DNA of 64,000 bases from Metarhizium brunneum (taxonomy: Eukaryota > Ascomycota > Sordariomycetes > Hypocreales > Clavicipitaceae). Location of the stretch: positions 1,302,001-1,366,000 of the forward strand of contig NC_089423.1 in the NCBI RefSeq assembly GCF_013426205.1, read 5' to 3'. The translations under genes and the position numbers were made by a program. The notes beneath the pieces were generated by a model. The model made no database searches. It was not told the DNA's origin and saw only the letters and a program-made list of their open reading frames with translations. This document shows positions 1 to 10,881 of the stretch, piece by piece (the stretch's first letter is position 1; each line of letters starts with the position of its first letter).

Positions 1-761
1 GTGGTCGGATTCGTAAAAAAAAAACACGTGTTGATGACCGTGTTGAGCGACAACAAAGCCTTAACAGCGTCCAATCGGCAATTGCATAGGGTTGTCACGC
101 GCTTTGAGGCTTTTTTCTGCGATGGCCGTTTCTCTGCCTTGCCGTAGTGTCCTTTTTTTTTTTTTTGGTTGCGACCGGCTGCCCAAAAAATCACGTGATA
201 CTGCTGACTTCGTATTGCTTTGGTGTTGTACTTGGAGCGTTTGTAGGGAGAAGATGGAATCAACGGCCCAAGCGGAAAACAAGACGAAACGGCCAGTATC
301 ACGTGACACCCATAACCGCTTACACCAGCATCAGTGGTTAATGGGATGATTAGCCTCTACACAGGTTTAAAGCACATTAGGTGCAGAATTAGACGCGACA
401 TTTGGAAATAACAGTACATTGTCACAAAAATGAGGGATGTCAGGAAATTGTAGTAATGCCTCCGAAGAGTAATATTCCCTAAGCTTCGGGTTGAGCCCAT
501 CCCGGGTGTTTATGCTAAACCCATGTAACGCCAATCCCAGTGGTATCATATCACTATAAAAAAAAGTGATGTCAAGAGCATCGGTTCTGGTTCCCTTCAG
601 TTAGCTCTTCCAATCGCCACTCCCCTCATATAATAAGTTTGCAACCTAAAACGCCGTTGTCCCATGTCAAAGCAAATGAATCACCAGCGTGATACCTCCA
701 TCAAACGCTCAATATAGGAAAAGCAAGTATCTCGTTGATAACACATGAAACGAAATGAATG
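1..761. other. gene-free left edge with three CACGTG boxes
   Basis: I see no convincing coding region here. There is a T tract at 153-166 and three CACGTG E-box palindromes at 25-30, 192-197 and 300-305, the last two within (A)TCACGTGA(T)-type contexts. The stretch is the 3' flank of the WD40 gene on the minus strand and may be the regulatory region of a gene lying off the left edge. Confidence 0.5.
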
Positions 762-3700
762 TTATGGAGACGAGGAGCTTGACGAGCCATCCGCACTGCG
801 AGGTCGATCGTCACTGCTGGTGGTCTCAATTTCCCGATCCTTGGGCAGCTGGTTGGTAAGCCGCAGTTTTTCATCCAATAAAGTCACTAGCCTCTCCGAG
901 TACTGGTCTAAAAGGCCACTGAGTACTGTCTCGTTCATAGCCTTGCTTCTGATGGCGCGATCGCCAAGCGCAGCAGCTGTGAGGCGCAATTCCTGATCCA
1001 ACTCTGTCAAGCCTTCAGCAGTAATGGGCTCAGCAGACGACAGTTTCTTTCTGTATGCACGCAGAGTGCGGCAAGCCTGCTCTGTTGCCATATTCAAAGA
1101 GCCGACCCCACGAAGATTTGATGAGGACTTCCTCTTGGCGACAGCAGACAAAACTGGCATGGAGGGCCTTCTACTAACCCTCGACTTTGGACTGGCAGGA
1201 GGGCTGTCACCCCTGTTAATCTCCGAAGGCCTTCTCCTTGATGGGGTGTCTTCACTGATTGCGCTGTCACTTGGGCTGGTTGCCAGGTTTCCAGCCGGTG
1301 TTCGATTTACTGACGGGGCGGTTCCAAGATTGAGCCGAGATGTTCGGCGGCGCAATGATCGTGGAGGTGACCGACGTCCGGCTGGCGATGGTGATGGACG
1401 TTGAAATTCGGCCAGCTCCGCCTTAGATAGAACCTTTCGCAACGTCGGTCGACTACTATTGTTGTTTGCCTCCTTCACCGGCGATGGATCCCTGCTCATC
1501 GACCTCGGTGAAGGATCGTTTAGATCCAGCGTCCAAACCATAATCGTTCCATCCGAACCCACGCTGACAACTTTCCTCGTGCCGTCGTCATCTTCAACTA
1601 AAGAGACGCCGTTGATTGCTTCTGTGTGGCCCCATTCTCTGTCCAAAAATGCGCCTGAATTGGCGTCATAGAGTCGTATGGATTTATCAGTATTTGATGA
1701 CCCCAGCAAGAAGTCAAGGTCCTTGGAGGGCCACTGGCCTACAAACAGAGAATCCAAAACGGCGGTTTCCACACCGCCCTCATCCATGCATTTAAAACAG
1801 AAAATTTGTCTGCCACTTGCCAAGTCATATTGATAAATGGACCGATCTAAAGAAGAAACAAAAATAGTCCTGTTGTCTGGACCCATGGTCATTGAAGTAG
1901 GTGATGATTTTAAAGAAATAACCTTGGAGGGAATAGCTGCAATAATATCAGGCTCTCCCTCTCGGGAGACGATGTCATGTACCTGCAACGTGCGGTCAAG
2001 TGAACACGTGATGACTTTGTTATCTGTCGGGATGAGCACCTGGATAACTTTTGCAGCAAACTCAAGAGTCTGGAAATGCTCAATCCGACCAGTGGAGTCT
2101 CGGTGAAATAACTGGGCAGTCCGGTCTCTGCCACAGCAGGCCATAAGAAACTTAGACTCCTCATCATATATACTGATGCAAAGACAGTCTGACGAATGTG
2201 CCTTGATATCCAGAAGGTAGTCCTTGGAATCTACGTCGATGACTTTCACAATTCCCTGACGATCCGCTGTCACTAGTAGCTTTCCGCTCTTTGTGGTGCG
2301 GGCGCTAGTGAGCTGGTTTGGCAAAGTGAGCTCATTGTCTGAATCTGAATTGTCGACAGGGACATCGAGAGTAAGCTTGACCTGTCCATCTACGTCCCAA
2401 AACGTTACGTTCCCTGACGCAGACCAGGTGACGAAGGCAGCGTTTGCCTTGTTCGGTCGATATAATGAATGAACGCCAATGATGGGCTCCCCATGCCCGG
2501 GAATCGGGATATGAGCGACAGCTTCGACATGTTGTCCGAGTAAATAGTCAGGGTTCCAAATATCAATTGACTGCTTTGAATCAATGGTCACCAACTTATC
2601 CGGAAGAAAACCGAGAGCGACAACACCAGCCGATGTTTGGCTGGTCGTCAAAACACTCGCTGCGCAGCCATCCATGACGCCTTCAACATCAAGTGTTGCG
2701 AAATGGCCATCTTTGCCTCCAATATATGCAACACTGTTACGAATTGTGATTGTCGTGATGGTGAACTCCAGGTTCAAGACTTTTGTCAATTTCATCTGCC
2801 TATCGTCGTCATCGAGAATGCAGACATCACCAGCCTCCGTGCAAAGAATAAGACTCTTGCCGTCAACGGCAGCACAACTAAAAGTGGCCTCCAACAAGCT
2901 GCCCAAGAGCATATTTCGGCCAGGCAAGGTCTTTTGTGATGTTGGGGTGGATGGCGTCCCATCGCCCGAAAACTTGGGCTTGGTCGGCGAGACAGAGGCT
3001 CCATCCTCAATTTTCCACGCCTTGACGTGCCGCACACCCAAGGTAATGAGGCTGTTACCAATCCAAACCATGTCTCTGATAAATGATGTGCATCTGTTTT
3101 GCTGAAAGAGCTTAGCAGCTCCAGTTCGTGGGTCAATCTTCCAGACGAAGAGGAAGCCATCGTTTGCGGCACCGAGCGACGCAAGATATTTAGAATCCTC
3201 AGACCAAGCGACCGCCGTGACCCCAAAGGCATGCTCGCTGATAGAGACTAGCGGCGTGTCCGACGACACGTCCAGAAGGCTGAAAATCAAAACCCGGGGG
3301 GCATATCCAGTCTCACCCACAGCCAGATACCTGCCGTCCGGACTCAAAGCTAGGCACGTAGCAGCTTTGATCCTCTCCCGGCTTGTCCACGTCCTGGAAC
3401 CGCTTGGCGGATCAGTCGCCCAGTCCACCGGGCTGTAACCTGAATCCCTACAGTTGGGAGCCACTCGATTGCGGCTGTCGTTGGCTTTAGGCGTCGTTGC
3501 AGTCGGAGTCGAAGGAGCATTCTGCGAGCTTGATACTGAGTACATGGGCACAGCTGTAGGACGAGCTCTGTAGAAACGTTGTGAATAAAGCTGGCCCTCG
3601 ACATCGACAACCACAACGGCACCCCCAGCAATGTAGGCAAAGGAGGAATTGACAGTATCAAAGCCCGTCGGTGAGCGACAAGTGGTGCCGACAACTCTCC

Positions 3701-3827
3701 TAAGGGACAGCCGTGGCTCGTGCATCGAACGGCCACGCATTAGGGATCTGGACGGCCTTGATAGAAATGGTGAGTTGGACGGCGTCAGCTTCAGCCGGTT
3801 GTTGGAGGGAGTAACAATCGCAGCCAT
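762..3827 (-). CDS. WD40-repeat protein, MAPKBP1/WDR62-like
   Basis: A single uninterrupted reading frame of 1021 residues. The frame stays open a little further upstream, but the first ATG is at 3827, giving a protein starting MAAIVTPSNN. After a short basic N-terminus, WD40-type blades run from about residue 55 to 700; clear repeat endings include SDGTIMVW and CLALSPDGRYLAVG. The order of blades and the motif SLRRVVGTTCRSPTGFD near the start recall the animal MAPKBP1/WDR62 scaffold family and its fungal counterparts. The last 300 residues are Ser/Pro/Arg-rich and probably disordered, followed by a helical segment and a poly-Ser tail. Role inferred: protein-interaction scaffold; no enzymatic motif seen. 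The promoter would be the gene-free DNA to the right of 3827. The WD40 assignment is strong; the subfamily is less sure. Confidence 0.85.
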   Translation of the reverse strand: MAAIVTPSNNRLKLTPSNSPFLSRPSRSLMRGRSMHEPRLSLRRVVGTTCRSPTGFDTVNSSFAYIAGGAVVVVDVEGQLYSQRFYRARPTAVPMYSVSSSQNAPSTPTATTPKANDSRNRVAPNCRDSGYSPVDWATDPPSGSRTWTSRERIKAATCLALSPDGRYLAVGETGYAPRVLIFSLLDVSSDTPLVSISEHAFGVTAVAWSEDSKYLASLGAANDGFLFVWKIDPRTGAAKLFQQNRCTSFIRDMVWIGNSLITLGVRHVKAWKIEDGASVSPTKPKFSGDGTPSTPTSQKTLPGRNMLLGSLLEATFSCAAVDGKSLILCTEAGDVCILDDDDRQMKLTKVLNLEFTITTITIRNSVAYIGGKDGHFATLDVEGVMDGCAASVLTTSQTSAGVVALGFLPDKLVTIDSKQSIDIWNPDYLLGQHVEAVAHIPIPGHGEPIIGVHSLYRPNKANAAFVTWSASGNVTFWDVDGQVKLTLDVPVDNSDSDNELTLPNQLTSARTTKSGKLLVTADRQGIVKVIDVDSKDYLLDIKAHSSDCLCISIYDEESKFLMACCGRDRTAQLFHRDSTGRIEHFQTLEFAAKVIQVLIPTDNKVITCSLDRTLQVHDIVSREGEPDIIAAIPSKVISLKSSPTSMTMGPDNRTIFVSSLDRSIYQYDLASGRQIFCFKCMDEGGVETAVLDSLFVGQWPSKDLDFLLGSSNTDKSIRLYDANSGAFLDREWGHTEAINGVSLVEDDDGTRKVVSVGSDGTIMVWTLDLNDPSPRSMSRDPSPVKEANNNSSRPTLRKVLSKAELAEFQRPSPSPAGRRSPPRSLRRRTSRLNLGTAPSVNRTPAGNLATSPSDSAISEDTPSRRRPSEINRGDSPPASPKSRVSRRPSMPVLSAVAKRKSSSNLRGVGSLNMATEQACRTLRAYRKKLSSAEPITAEGLTELDQELRLTAAALGDRAIRSKAMNETVLSGLLDQYSERLVTLLDEKLRLTNQLPKDREIETTSSDDRPRSADGSSSSSSP

Positions 3828-6377
3828 CTCTTCGCCATTGACTCTTTGGAGAGTCACCCGCGCAGCTGCCGCTTAGGAATAGTACAGTGGGACCAAGGGC
3901 CTCATCAAACAAAAGGAACCTGACGGGTTAGCCGAGCAGCAGCAAGCACTCAAGCAAGGCCACCGGGGAGAGGCGAGACAAGGCCCAGGGAGCGGTCTTC
4001 GGTGGTGTTGCAGAAAAGCAGCGTACAGGATGCTATTCTAGGCAATTCTCGGTGTAACTGGTGTATGCTTCTTTTGTTCGATAGAAAACTGGCCGGCGGT
4101 AGAAATGGGCGTTGGTGCGCAAGTATGTGTGCTTTTTACCATAGACGAAGGCGAGCGAGGAGAGCGGCGGTGTAAGTCAATGTCTAGCAATCTCCGCTTC
4201 AGTCACACCAAGAGAAGCGAAAGCTGGGGGGCGGCGGCGGTCCAGGTCGAAGAGCAGCACTCAAACGAGCGGGAGGAGCATCAGGCTCGAGGCCACTTGC
4301 GCATTCGAACTGTCAAGAAGACTTGCCGAGGAGGAGAAAATTGACGAGTGAGCGTACGGAATACCTAAGTAGGTCTTTCCTGTCAGCCAATGTCGGGTAT
4401 ATTGCAGCTCGGCGCCGAAGCCTAGGCTTGCTCAGCGCTGTCGACTAGACAACGACACAGGCTTGAGCATTGAAATGAAGCTCAAAACTCACAACGATTG
4501 TGGTTGGCTAACGGCCGAAAAATTAAAACATTAGAAAATAAAATAAAAGAGAGGGACGATGAAGGCGTGGCACTAATTGCCACTTCTCAAGCTCACCAGA
4601 CCAGATGTAAATAAAGAAGGAAGAGAAGAGAGAGAAAAAAGCCGAGCCAAGTCACGTTGACGCGGACTGGGCAATTGCCTGACCTGCAGCTGCAGCAGCT
4701 GCAGCGCCCGCCCGATTTGTTTTGGTCACGGCACTGCGCAGCAGAGCTCGACTGGCCAGGGCTCATGGGGTATCTGGAGCTGCACGCACCCGGAGGCTAG
4801 GGACCCGCATTGGGCCAGGGCTGGTGGGAGCCAGAGGGGGAAGGGAAGAGAGGACCCCGGAACACAGCAAAAAGATGGATTTGATTGCCGTCACGGACAG
4901 ACAGGGACGAGCTGCGAGAGCTTCGGGTTGGTCTGATGGGATGTCAATATTGCACAGTCTTCCACACCAAAGCCCAAAGTGGACGGCTGTGCCCCGCTTC
5001 CTTGAGCCAACGGCCAATCAAACGTCGCAATCGCCGAGTTGGCCGGGGTCGCCATTGCCCCTGTTGCCGGGCCACCGCACCGAGATTGATGTCGCGAGCC
5101 TCATTGGAGAATTGGACAATGGGCACGCGTTGGCTGTCTGGTAGTATTCCATTCTCCGCACGGGGTAAATATCACTGACATTGTCCATGGTGCTGTTGTT
5201 CTACCGGCACCTGTTTACAAGCTACTCCGTAGTCCATATGTACAATATTCCCTACTGGCTGAGTACTCCTTACATACTACTATACTACCAACTGTTCATC
5301 ACCGCGATGCAAGAATCATTCAATGTACTACTTCCCCTTTTCTCCTGCTTTCTCAATAAAACACACTATTGGCGATCCAACATGCTCCAACCCACCCCTT
5401 GCATGTTTGTCGTCCTCACGAGTTGACAACACAGAACTGCCCACCTCCTGAATCGGCGCCCGCCAAACCTCCACGCAGGCAACAGCCCAAATATCTCCAA
5501 TGCCCAAACTCCACGCGCAAATCCTAATTAGCCCTGCCGCCGCCGCCGCCCGTGCACACAAGGGCACATGAGGATGCGCAGCCAGGTCGTACCGAAGGCA
5601 CCCCAGCCCATCATAGCCCTGTCACATCCCCTTTTGGTGAACCGCTCGTCATCAGACCGGGGTCGGCAAAGGCAATGTCGTTAATTTTAAAAAAAATGAG
5701 CACTACTACTACTTACTGTTTCTGCAGCAGACTGATTGCTTAAGATTCCTGAGAAAAAGGGGGAGGGGGTGCGCATTTCTAATTGGCAGGCCTCGTGCGA
5801 GATTTGAACGATGCTATTGATAGAACGGAGTACAGGAGTAGAAGTAGAGAATATTGGAGCGACCAACTATTGGTGTTACCAAAACGCCCAGCGTTACAGT
5901 GGCTTTGTCGCTGATACGGCTTGCCCAGGATTCCGTGATGAGGTGAGATTTGTGCCCATCTGGATAAAAGAGCGTAACCACTTCTGTCAGATGTCGCAAA
6001 TAACATCTATCCAGCATGCAGGGATGAATGGCTCTAGCACAGTCGTGGTAGATTGGCCCGTACAAGCCAACGGATACAACCTCGCAATTCGCAACATTGA
6101 ATGTAGTCTTGCAGATTACTCTGTACTCCATGGCCCATAGTACTATACTGTAATGCTCATGTTCTAATTTCATGTACAATGCGAATGTCGACGCAATGCC
6201 ACTTGTTTCGACGGAGTACAAGCACGCATCCTTGGGGTTCATGGTTACAACATGTCCCCCATCGTGAAGCTCCGTCTTTCAGCATCGCAAACCAAGATTC
6301 AACACCATGCACCGATATAAATAATACACCGATTAATCATGTACTCGCTATCCAGAACTTATAATACCTCCCATCAT
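3828..6377. other. intergenic: WD40-gene promoter and RGP1 3' flank
   Basis: Both neighbours are on the minus strand, so this 2.5 kb should hold the promoter of the WD40 gene and the 3' end of RGP1. Small open frames occur but none shows a recognisable domain or splice pattern. Visible sequence features are a CAG/CTG-rich run near 4684-4710, a GCC run near 5536-5549, one exact TACTCCGTA at 5223-5231 and related GGAGTAC pieces near 5826 and 6210. Confidence 0.4.
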
Positions 6378-8927
6378 TTACACCACCAACCCCTCCTCAG
6401 AAGCTTCATCCCTCTCCAGCCTCTCCAGCCCACTTCCCACGGCCCCATACACTCTCAATGGCACCGAAATATCAAAGCTTTCACACGCCAGATTCTCTAT
6501 TGCCACAAGCACGAGCCCACCCTTTTCATCCTGCGAAATCTGCTCCAGCAGCGGATGAGGAACTTGCAGCTCTCCAAGATGAGTTGTATCCGATCCCTGG
6601 TAGGGGACCACGAAGTCCACGCGGATCTTCCACTCGAGGTTGACACCTGTGGTGACGAATTCTGGGGTAGCGGAGATGGGAATTGTGGGCGTGAAGACGA
6701 CGCGGCGCGAGTACATGGCTGCTTCGGAAGAGGCAACGTACACTTTTCGCGTAACTCGCTGTAGGCTTGACTCGGAGCGGATGGCTAGGGAGGAGTCTAC
6801 CTTTTCTGATGTTTCAAGTGTTGTGTGAACTGCGTAGCATGGTATATCGGCGTCGGTGAAGTCAATGGCCATGGTAACAACTTCGCCTAGGCGGTACGCC
6901 GGCCGGGTGAGCATTACTACGCCAACTCGTTGGCCGTTGCGTGCAATTTCAAAACGATTGGCGCTTTGTTGGCCGTCTCCGGCCATGTTGCTTCTCATGA
7001 TTGCTAGATGGATGGCTTCTTTGGCCGTACCGACTTCCTCATATGTCGATGGACGTCTTTGGGCAGTCGACTCTGTTGGGGACAGCAGTGCAATTCCCGT
7101 CGAGTCTCGCCGCCTGGAAGCCAAGTCATCCACGTAGTTGAGGAATTCATTCATTGTTGCTGGAGGACCAAATGAGGCCCTCGATTTGTGCATTCGAACA
7201 TGCTTGCCGAGGCTCTTGACCTCCGCCGCATCTCGGAGCAGTATATACGGGCTCATAAGATCGTGACCAAGAATTTCACCATGGCTGTTGACACTGCCCA
7301 ATACTCGGAATGGAATCTCGACAGACCTGACTTGTTGCTCCTTGGCACCTCCGGCTCTCTGCGTGCCAATGACCAGGCTATATGATATCTTTATTGTTTT
7401 GCCTTTGTGACTCGGGGGTAAACCCTTTGGCAGCCGGAAGGTATACTCGTATGACCGGCTCTCTCCCGGAGCAAGTTGTAAGTCGACAAACAGGATAGAC
7501 TGAGGCGTGCTGAGCAAGGGGATAGACTTAGAATTGACAGCTCCGCGAATCTCTTTGATTGTGCTCAATTCTTCCCCGCCGAGGAAACCCAGGGAGTTGC
7601 TAATGTTGCCCCAGCCAAAACTTCCTAAGAAGCCAGTGTCTCGTTTCGTTTGCTCGAGGCCAACAACACCACCACCTCGTCCGCCTACTGCACCCTTCTT
7701 CTTCACTTGCTCGAAAGGACCAAGACTAATTAGCGAACCATCCAAAATGAAGGACCCTTGGATTTGGGCATAACCCATCATTAATGACTCTGGCATTTTC
7801 TGCTGCTGCGGCGACATTCCGGAGCTCCGTCTGGTGTGTGGTGAACGGCCATTACCCCGTGCTAGCGGCTGCGTCACATATTCAGATACCAGAGTTTCTG
7901 ACGAATTGTTGCTCATAGAATAAAACTCTCCACTACTCCGCGGTGTGCCCCCAGGAATCGTATTGCTCGCCAGAATCCTCGCCGCTGGTCGGTCCACGGC
8001 GCTTGGCGGTTGCGGCTGCTCCTTTAACCGCACGGCCAAGCCGTTACTCTCGTGAGGACTAACTTGCCTCGGACTCAGAAGCCCATCAGGAGATTTGAGA
8101 TTCGGACTAGCAGCCTCTGCATTTCTGGTTGAAGGGCCTCCAGGGAATCGAAAGTTTGGCATTTCTCGTCTCGCTGGTGATTTCGGTGCTCGTCTTTGGC
8201 CACCCAGCCCGGGCGTATTCGGCGCAGTGGAAGCTCCAGAGAGCCTCCCAAAGCGATCAGGAGGATATGATGCATTGAAAAGCGGGGAGCTCATATGTCG
8301 AGGGAAGAAAGGCGCTAACCACACGGTCAGTCCAACTTGTATTCACGTCAACATGCTTGAATGTAACAACATACCTGATTGTGGTCCCGGACCTGGCGAC
8401 GTCGCGCCTTGTGCTGAGATTTGTAAACTCGCCGCACGACTGTGACCCCGATGCGGCCGGTGCGGCCTTGATGGGGATTCATTCCGCTGAACATGATCCT
8501 CTGCATTATTCGCCGACCCAATCGATACAATGGACAGTGACCGCTTGTGTGCGTGGCCCGGCCGCCAATCCCCGCCGCTACCGGTAGCCTGTGACCATTG
8601 TACTGAACCCGATCGACTATGAGAATTGGTTGATGAAACGCTAAGGGACAAAGCAGACCTCCGATGCCCTCTTGTCGCGTTAGTCGGAGGCGGCGCTGCC
8701 AGGCCGACATTGGCCTTCGCCCGGGCCTGCAGCGGCACCGCCAATCGTTGTCTTTCTCCATGTGGCTTCTGCTGCTGTTGGGATTGCTGCTGTTGGCGTT
8801 GCTGCTGGCTCGGTGTCGGGGCGACGTTCTTGAATGTCACGGTGCATTTGACGTCCTCGCCGGCGAAGACGGTCTGGTCGCGCCAGCGGACGAAGACGCG
8901 GATGTTGCTGGATATGTCGGGAGGCAT
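6378..8927 (-). CDS. RGP1: Rgp1, subunit of the Ric1-Rgp1 Golgi exchange factor
   Basis: Two exons, 8927-8375 and 8314-6378, joined by a 60-nt intron (donor GTATGT at 8374-8369, acceptor TTAG at 8315); the phase-1 junction gives an uninterrupted 829-residue protein. The first ATG is at 8927; an upstream in-frame extension has no ATG. The N-terminus (residues 9-36, IRVFVRWRDQTVFAGEDV) is the first beta-strand block typical of the Rgp1 family, and is interrupted by a Gln run at about 39-52. The C-terminal half has the further beta-sandwich segments, for example RPAYRLGEVVTMAIDF. In yeast Rgp1 pairs with Ric1 to activate the Rab Ypt6 at the Golgi. The protein is longer than yeast Rgp1 because of Ser/Pro-rich linkers. 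Confidence 0.88.
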
Positions 8928-9644
8928 TATGTCGAACAAAGCAGAAGAGGACTAACGGACAATACAGAGAGCCCTCGGCGAGGGAAGGGAACATGCAATC
9001 AACCAGGCAATGGCAAACGCGGCATCGCGGCCGTCGATATCGAAATGGAGAGGTGTTGTCCAGAGATGATGGCCAGGGGTGCTGGGATCAAATTGATGGC
9101 TCCCGCCAAACGTCACATGCTTGCATGAGCTGACATCTACGGGACATTCGCAGGGTCAGCTGAAGGTGGAGGTCAACTGGTGGCCGAGCAGGGACCAACC
9201 AGCGGACAAGTGGACCATCATGCGGGCCAACTTGGACCGTCAACATCCAAACTTCCATCAACGACAATACTGGCCGGTTGTGTCGTTTCTCGAAAATATT
9301 TAAAGCAACTTGAAGTTATATCTGCTAACCATGAGCTTTATGTATTAACGGTCAAACATGCTGGATGCTGTTTACTTGTTGATGAAAAGTAAAAGGCACG
9401 ACTGCCACATTTCAATATCTGATTCATTCCCAGCAGATACTGACAGTCAATCAATATTGGCGCCTTGGCGGATTACACTGGGTCAAAGTATTTTTGCTTT
9501 GCAACCAACCCCCCTCCTCCATAAAAAATGCTCGAAACATTTCATCGACCCGAACCGAACCCGAACAGGTATTATCGGAAGCATATTCCCACAGCATTTA
9601 ACTTTTCAGTCCTAAAGTCATTGGCTGCAATCCATCTGGTACGA
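8928..9644. other. intergenic: RGP1 promoter
   Basis: This 717-nt gap lies between two minus-strand genes and should hold the RGP1 promoter and the 3' end of the DUF7918-type gene. No coding region, RNA gene or strong repeat is visible. Confidence 0.4.
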
Positions 9645-10881
9645 TTAGTCTGACAGCTCAATCACATCGTTGTCACCCTCTCGCTTAAGCGCCTTAAATG
9701 GGTGACGTCCATTCACCTCAACCACGTCGTCGTCCGTAAGGTCAATAGTCCGCTTGAAGCTCAACGCTGGTGTTTCCTTGGACCAGAATTAGCCAACCGG
9801 TGGACTATTGCATATGCCACGTCATGACGGACACGAGACCTAGTGGCCATCTAACATACCTGTTTTACTTCCCTCTCCCGCTTAATGCGGAGAAACTCCT
9901 TCGCCAAGTATCGAACATGTTCGTCGGACATGGAGCCTAGTTCCGAGGTAATAAATGACTCGTCTGGTGGAGGCGGTGTTTGGGGGATTATCAGTTCCCG
10001 CTGCAGTGCAGCTGAACGACCTTAGCAAAGTCCAAAAATGCAGGCAGATTTGAGCAAACATTGCGTATACATACCCCGAGACCGGTATCGAAAAATGTAC
10101 TTGCCGAGGGGTTTAATGTCATGTGCGTCCGCACAGCTGGGGGTTGGAGCGAGGATCTCTTGAGTGTAGCTGGGCTACTCAGTCAACTTTCAAGTTGTAT
10201 CTTGCCTACTGATAACTGACCTCGTCCCATGGGATAGTTCCTTGCCCTTCATTGCTTTTTCGGCCAAAAAGAAGTCAGAGTTTCTCCTTGGTACCAGAGG
10301 CTGCATGACCCTCGTTGCTCCACGCTTGCAGGTCGCAAGGTTGACTACAATGCAGCCTAAAGATTCGGCTCTTCTGGAGTCACGTTCCACCGTCGCTTGA
10401 GTTGTCTCTTCCACTGTAAAGTCAAGAACCGTGTTAGCCTCAGATGTCAAAATCCAAAGATGCCAAATGGAAGGTTATGAAGGCACGTTAGGCACAAACC
10501 TAGAGAAACGGGCGAGAAGGAGAATGATCGTCGGATACAATGCCCAGCCACATCAGACTGAATAATCTGGTCTTTGATATCAACAGTCATGGGAGAGCCC
10601 AGCTGACAAGTGGAGCGACGGTGTACAATATGCCCCCCAGCGAACATGCCATCAATAAATACGGTGAACAGGATTGCATTCGTTTCGGAAGTTGTCCTCT
10701 CTGGGGAGAGAGTGAGCCTAACCAAGAAGCTCTGGTTCGATTTGGACTCTATGTAGCAAATATGCGGTGGAGGGCTCGGCGTGCATTCATCGGTCGGATC
10801 GAGAGGAGGATACTCTTGCGCAACTTCTCCATTGACATGGACAGTGATGCTAATGCCGGGAACACTGGTGATGACAGCCAT
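9645..10881 (-). CDS. DUF7918-type protein with SUMO-interaction-like tail
   Basis: I rebuilt five exons on the minus strand: 10881-10500, 10413-10221, 10169-10075, 10011-9860 and 9776-9645. All junctions have GT donors and AG acceptors with matching phases, giving 317 residues. The start is MAVITSVPGISITVHV, followed by YIES and VFIDG blocks. The middle has GKYIFRYRSRAALQREL, which I associate with the fungal family called DUF7918 (from memory). The molecular function is unknown. The C-terminal exon is acidic and carries two hydrophobic cores set in Asp/Glu, DLTDDDVVEV and the terminal DVIELSD, which look like SUMO-interaction motifs. That is inference from motif shape. No single open frame covers the gene, so a frame-based scan would miss the last three exons. 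Confidence 0.82.

Noticed and set aside
3828..3857. 10-residue upstream extension of the WD40 protein
   Set aside because: It begins with GTG, not ATG; the first ATG is at 3827.
5785..5815. tRNA-like T-loop (GTTCAAATC on the minus strand)
   Set aside because: The flanking bases do not form a T stem and no acceptor or anticodon stem follows.
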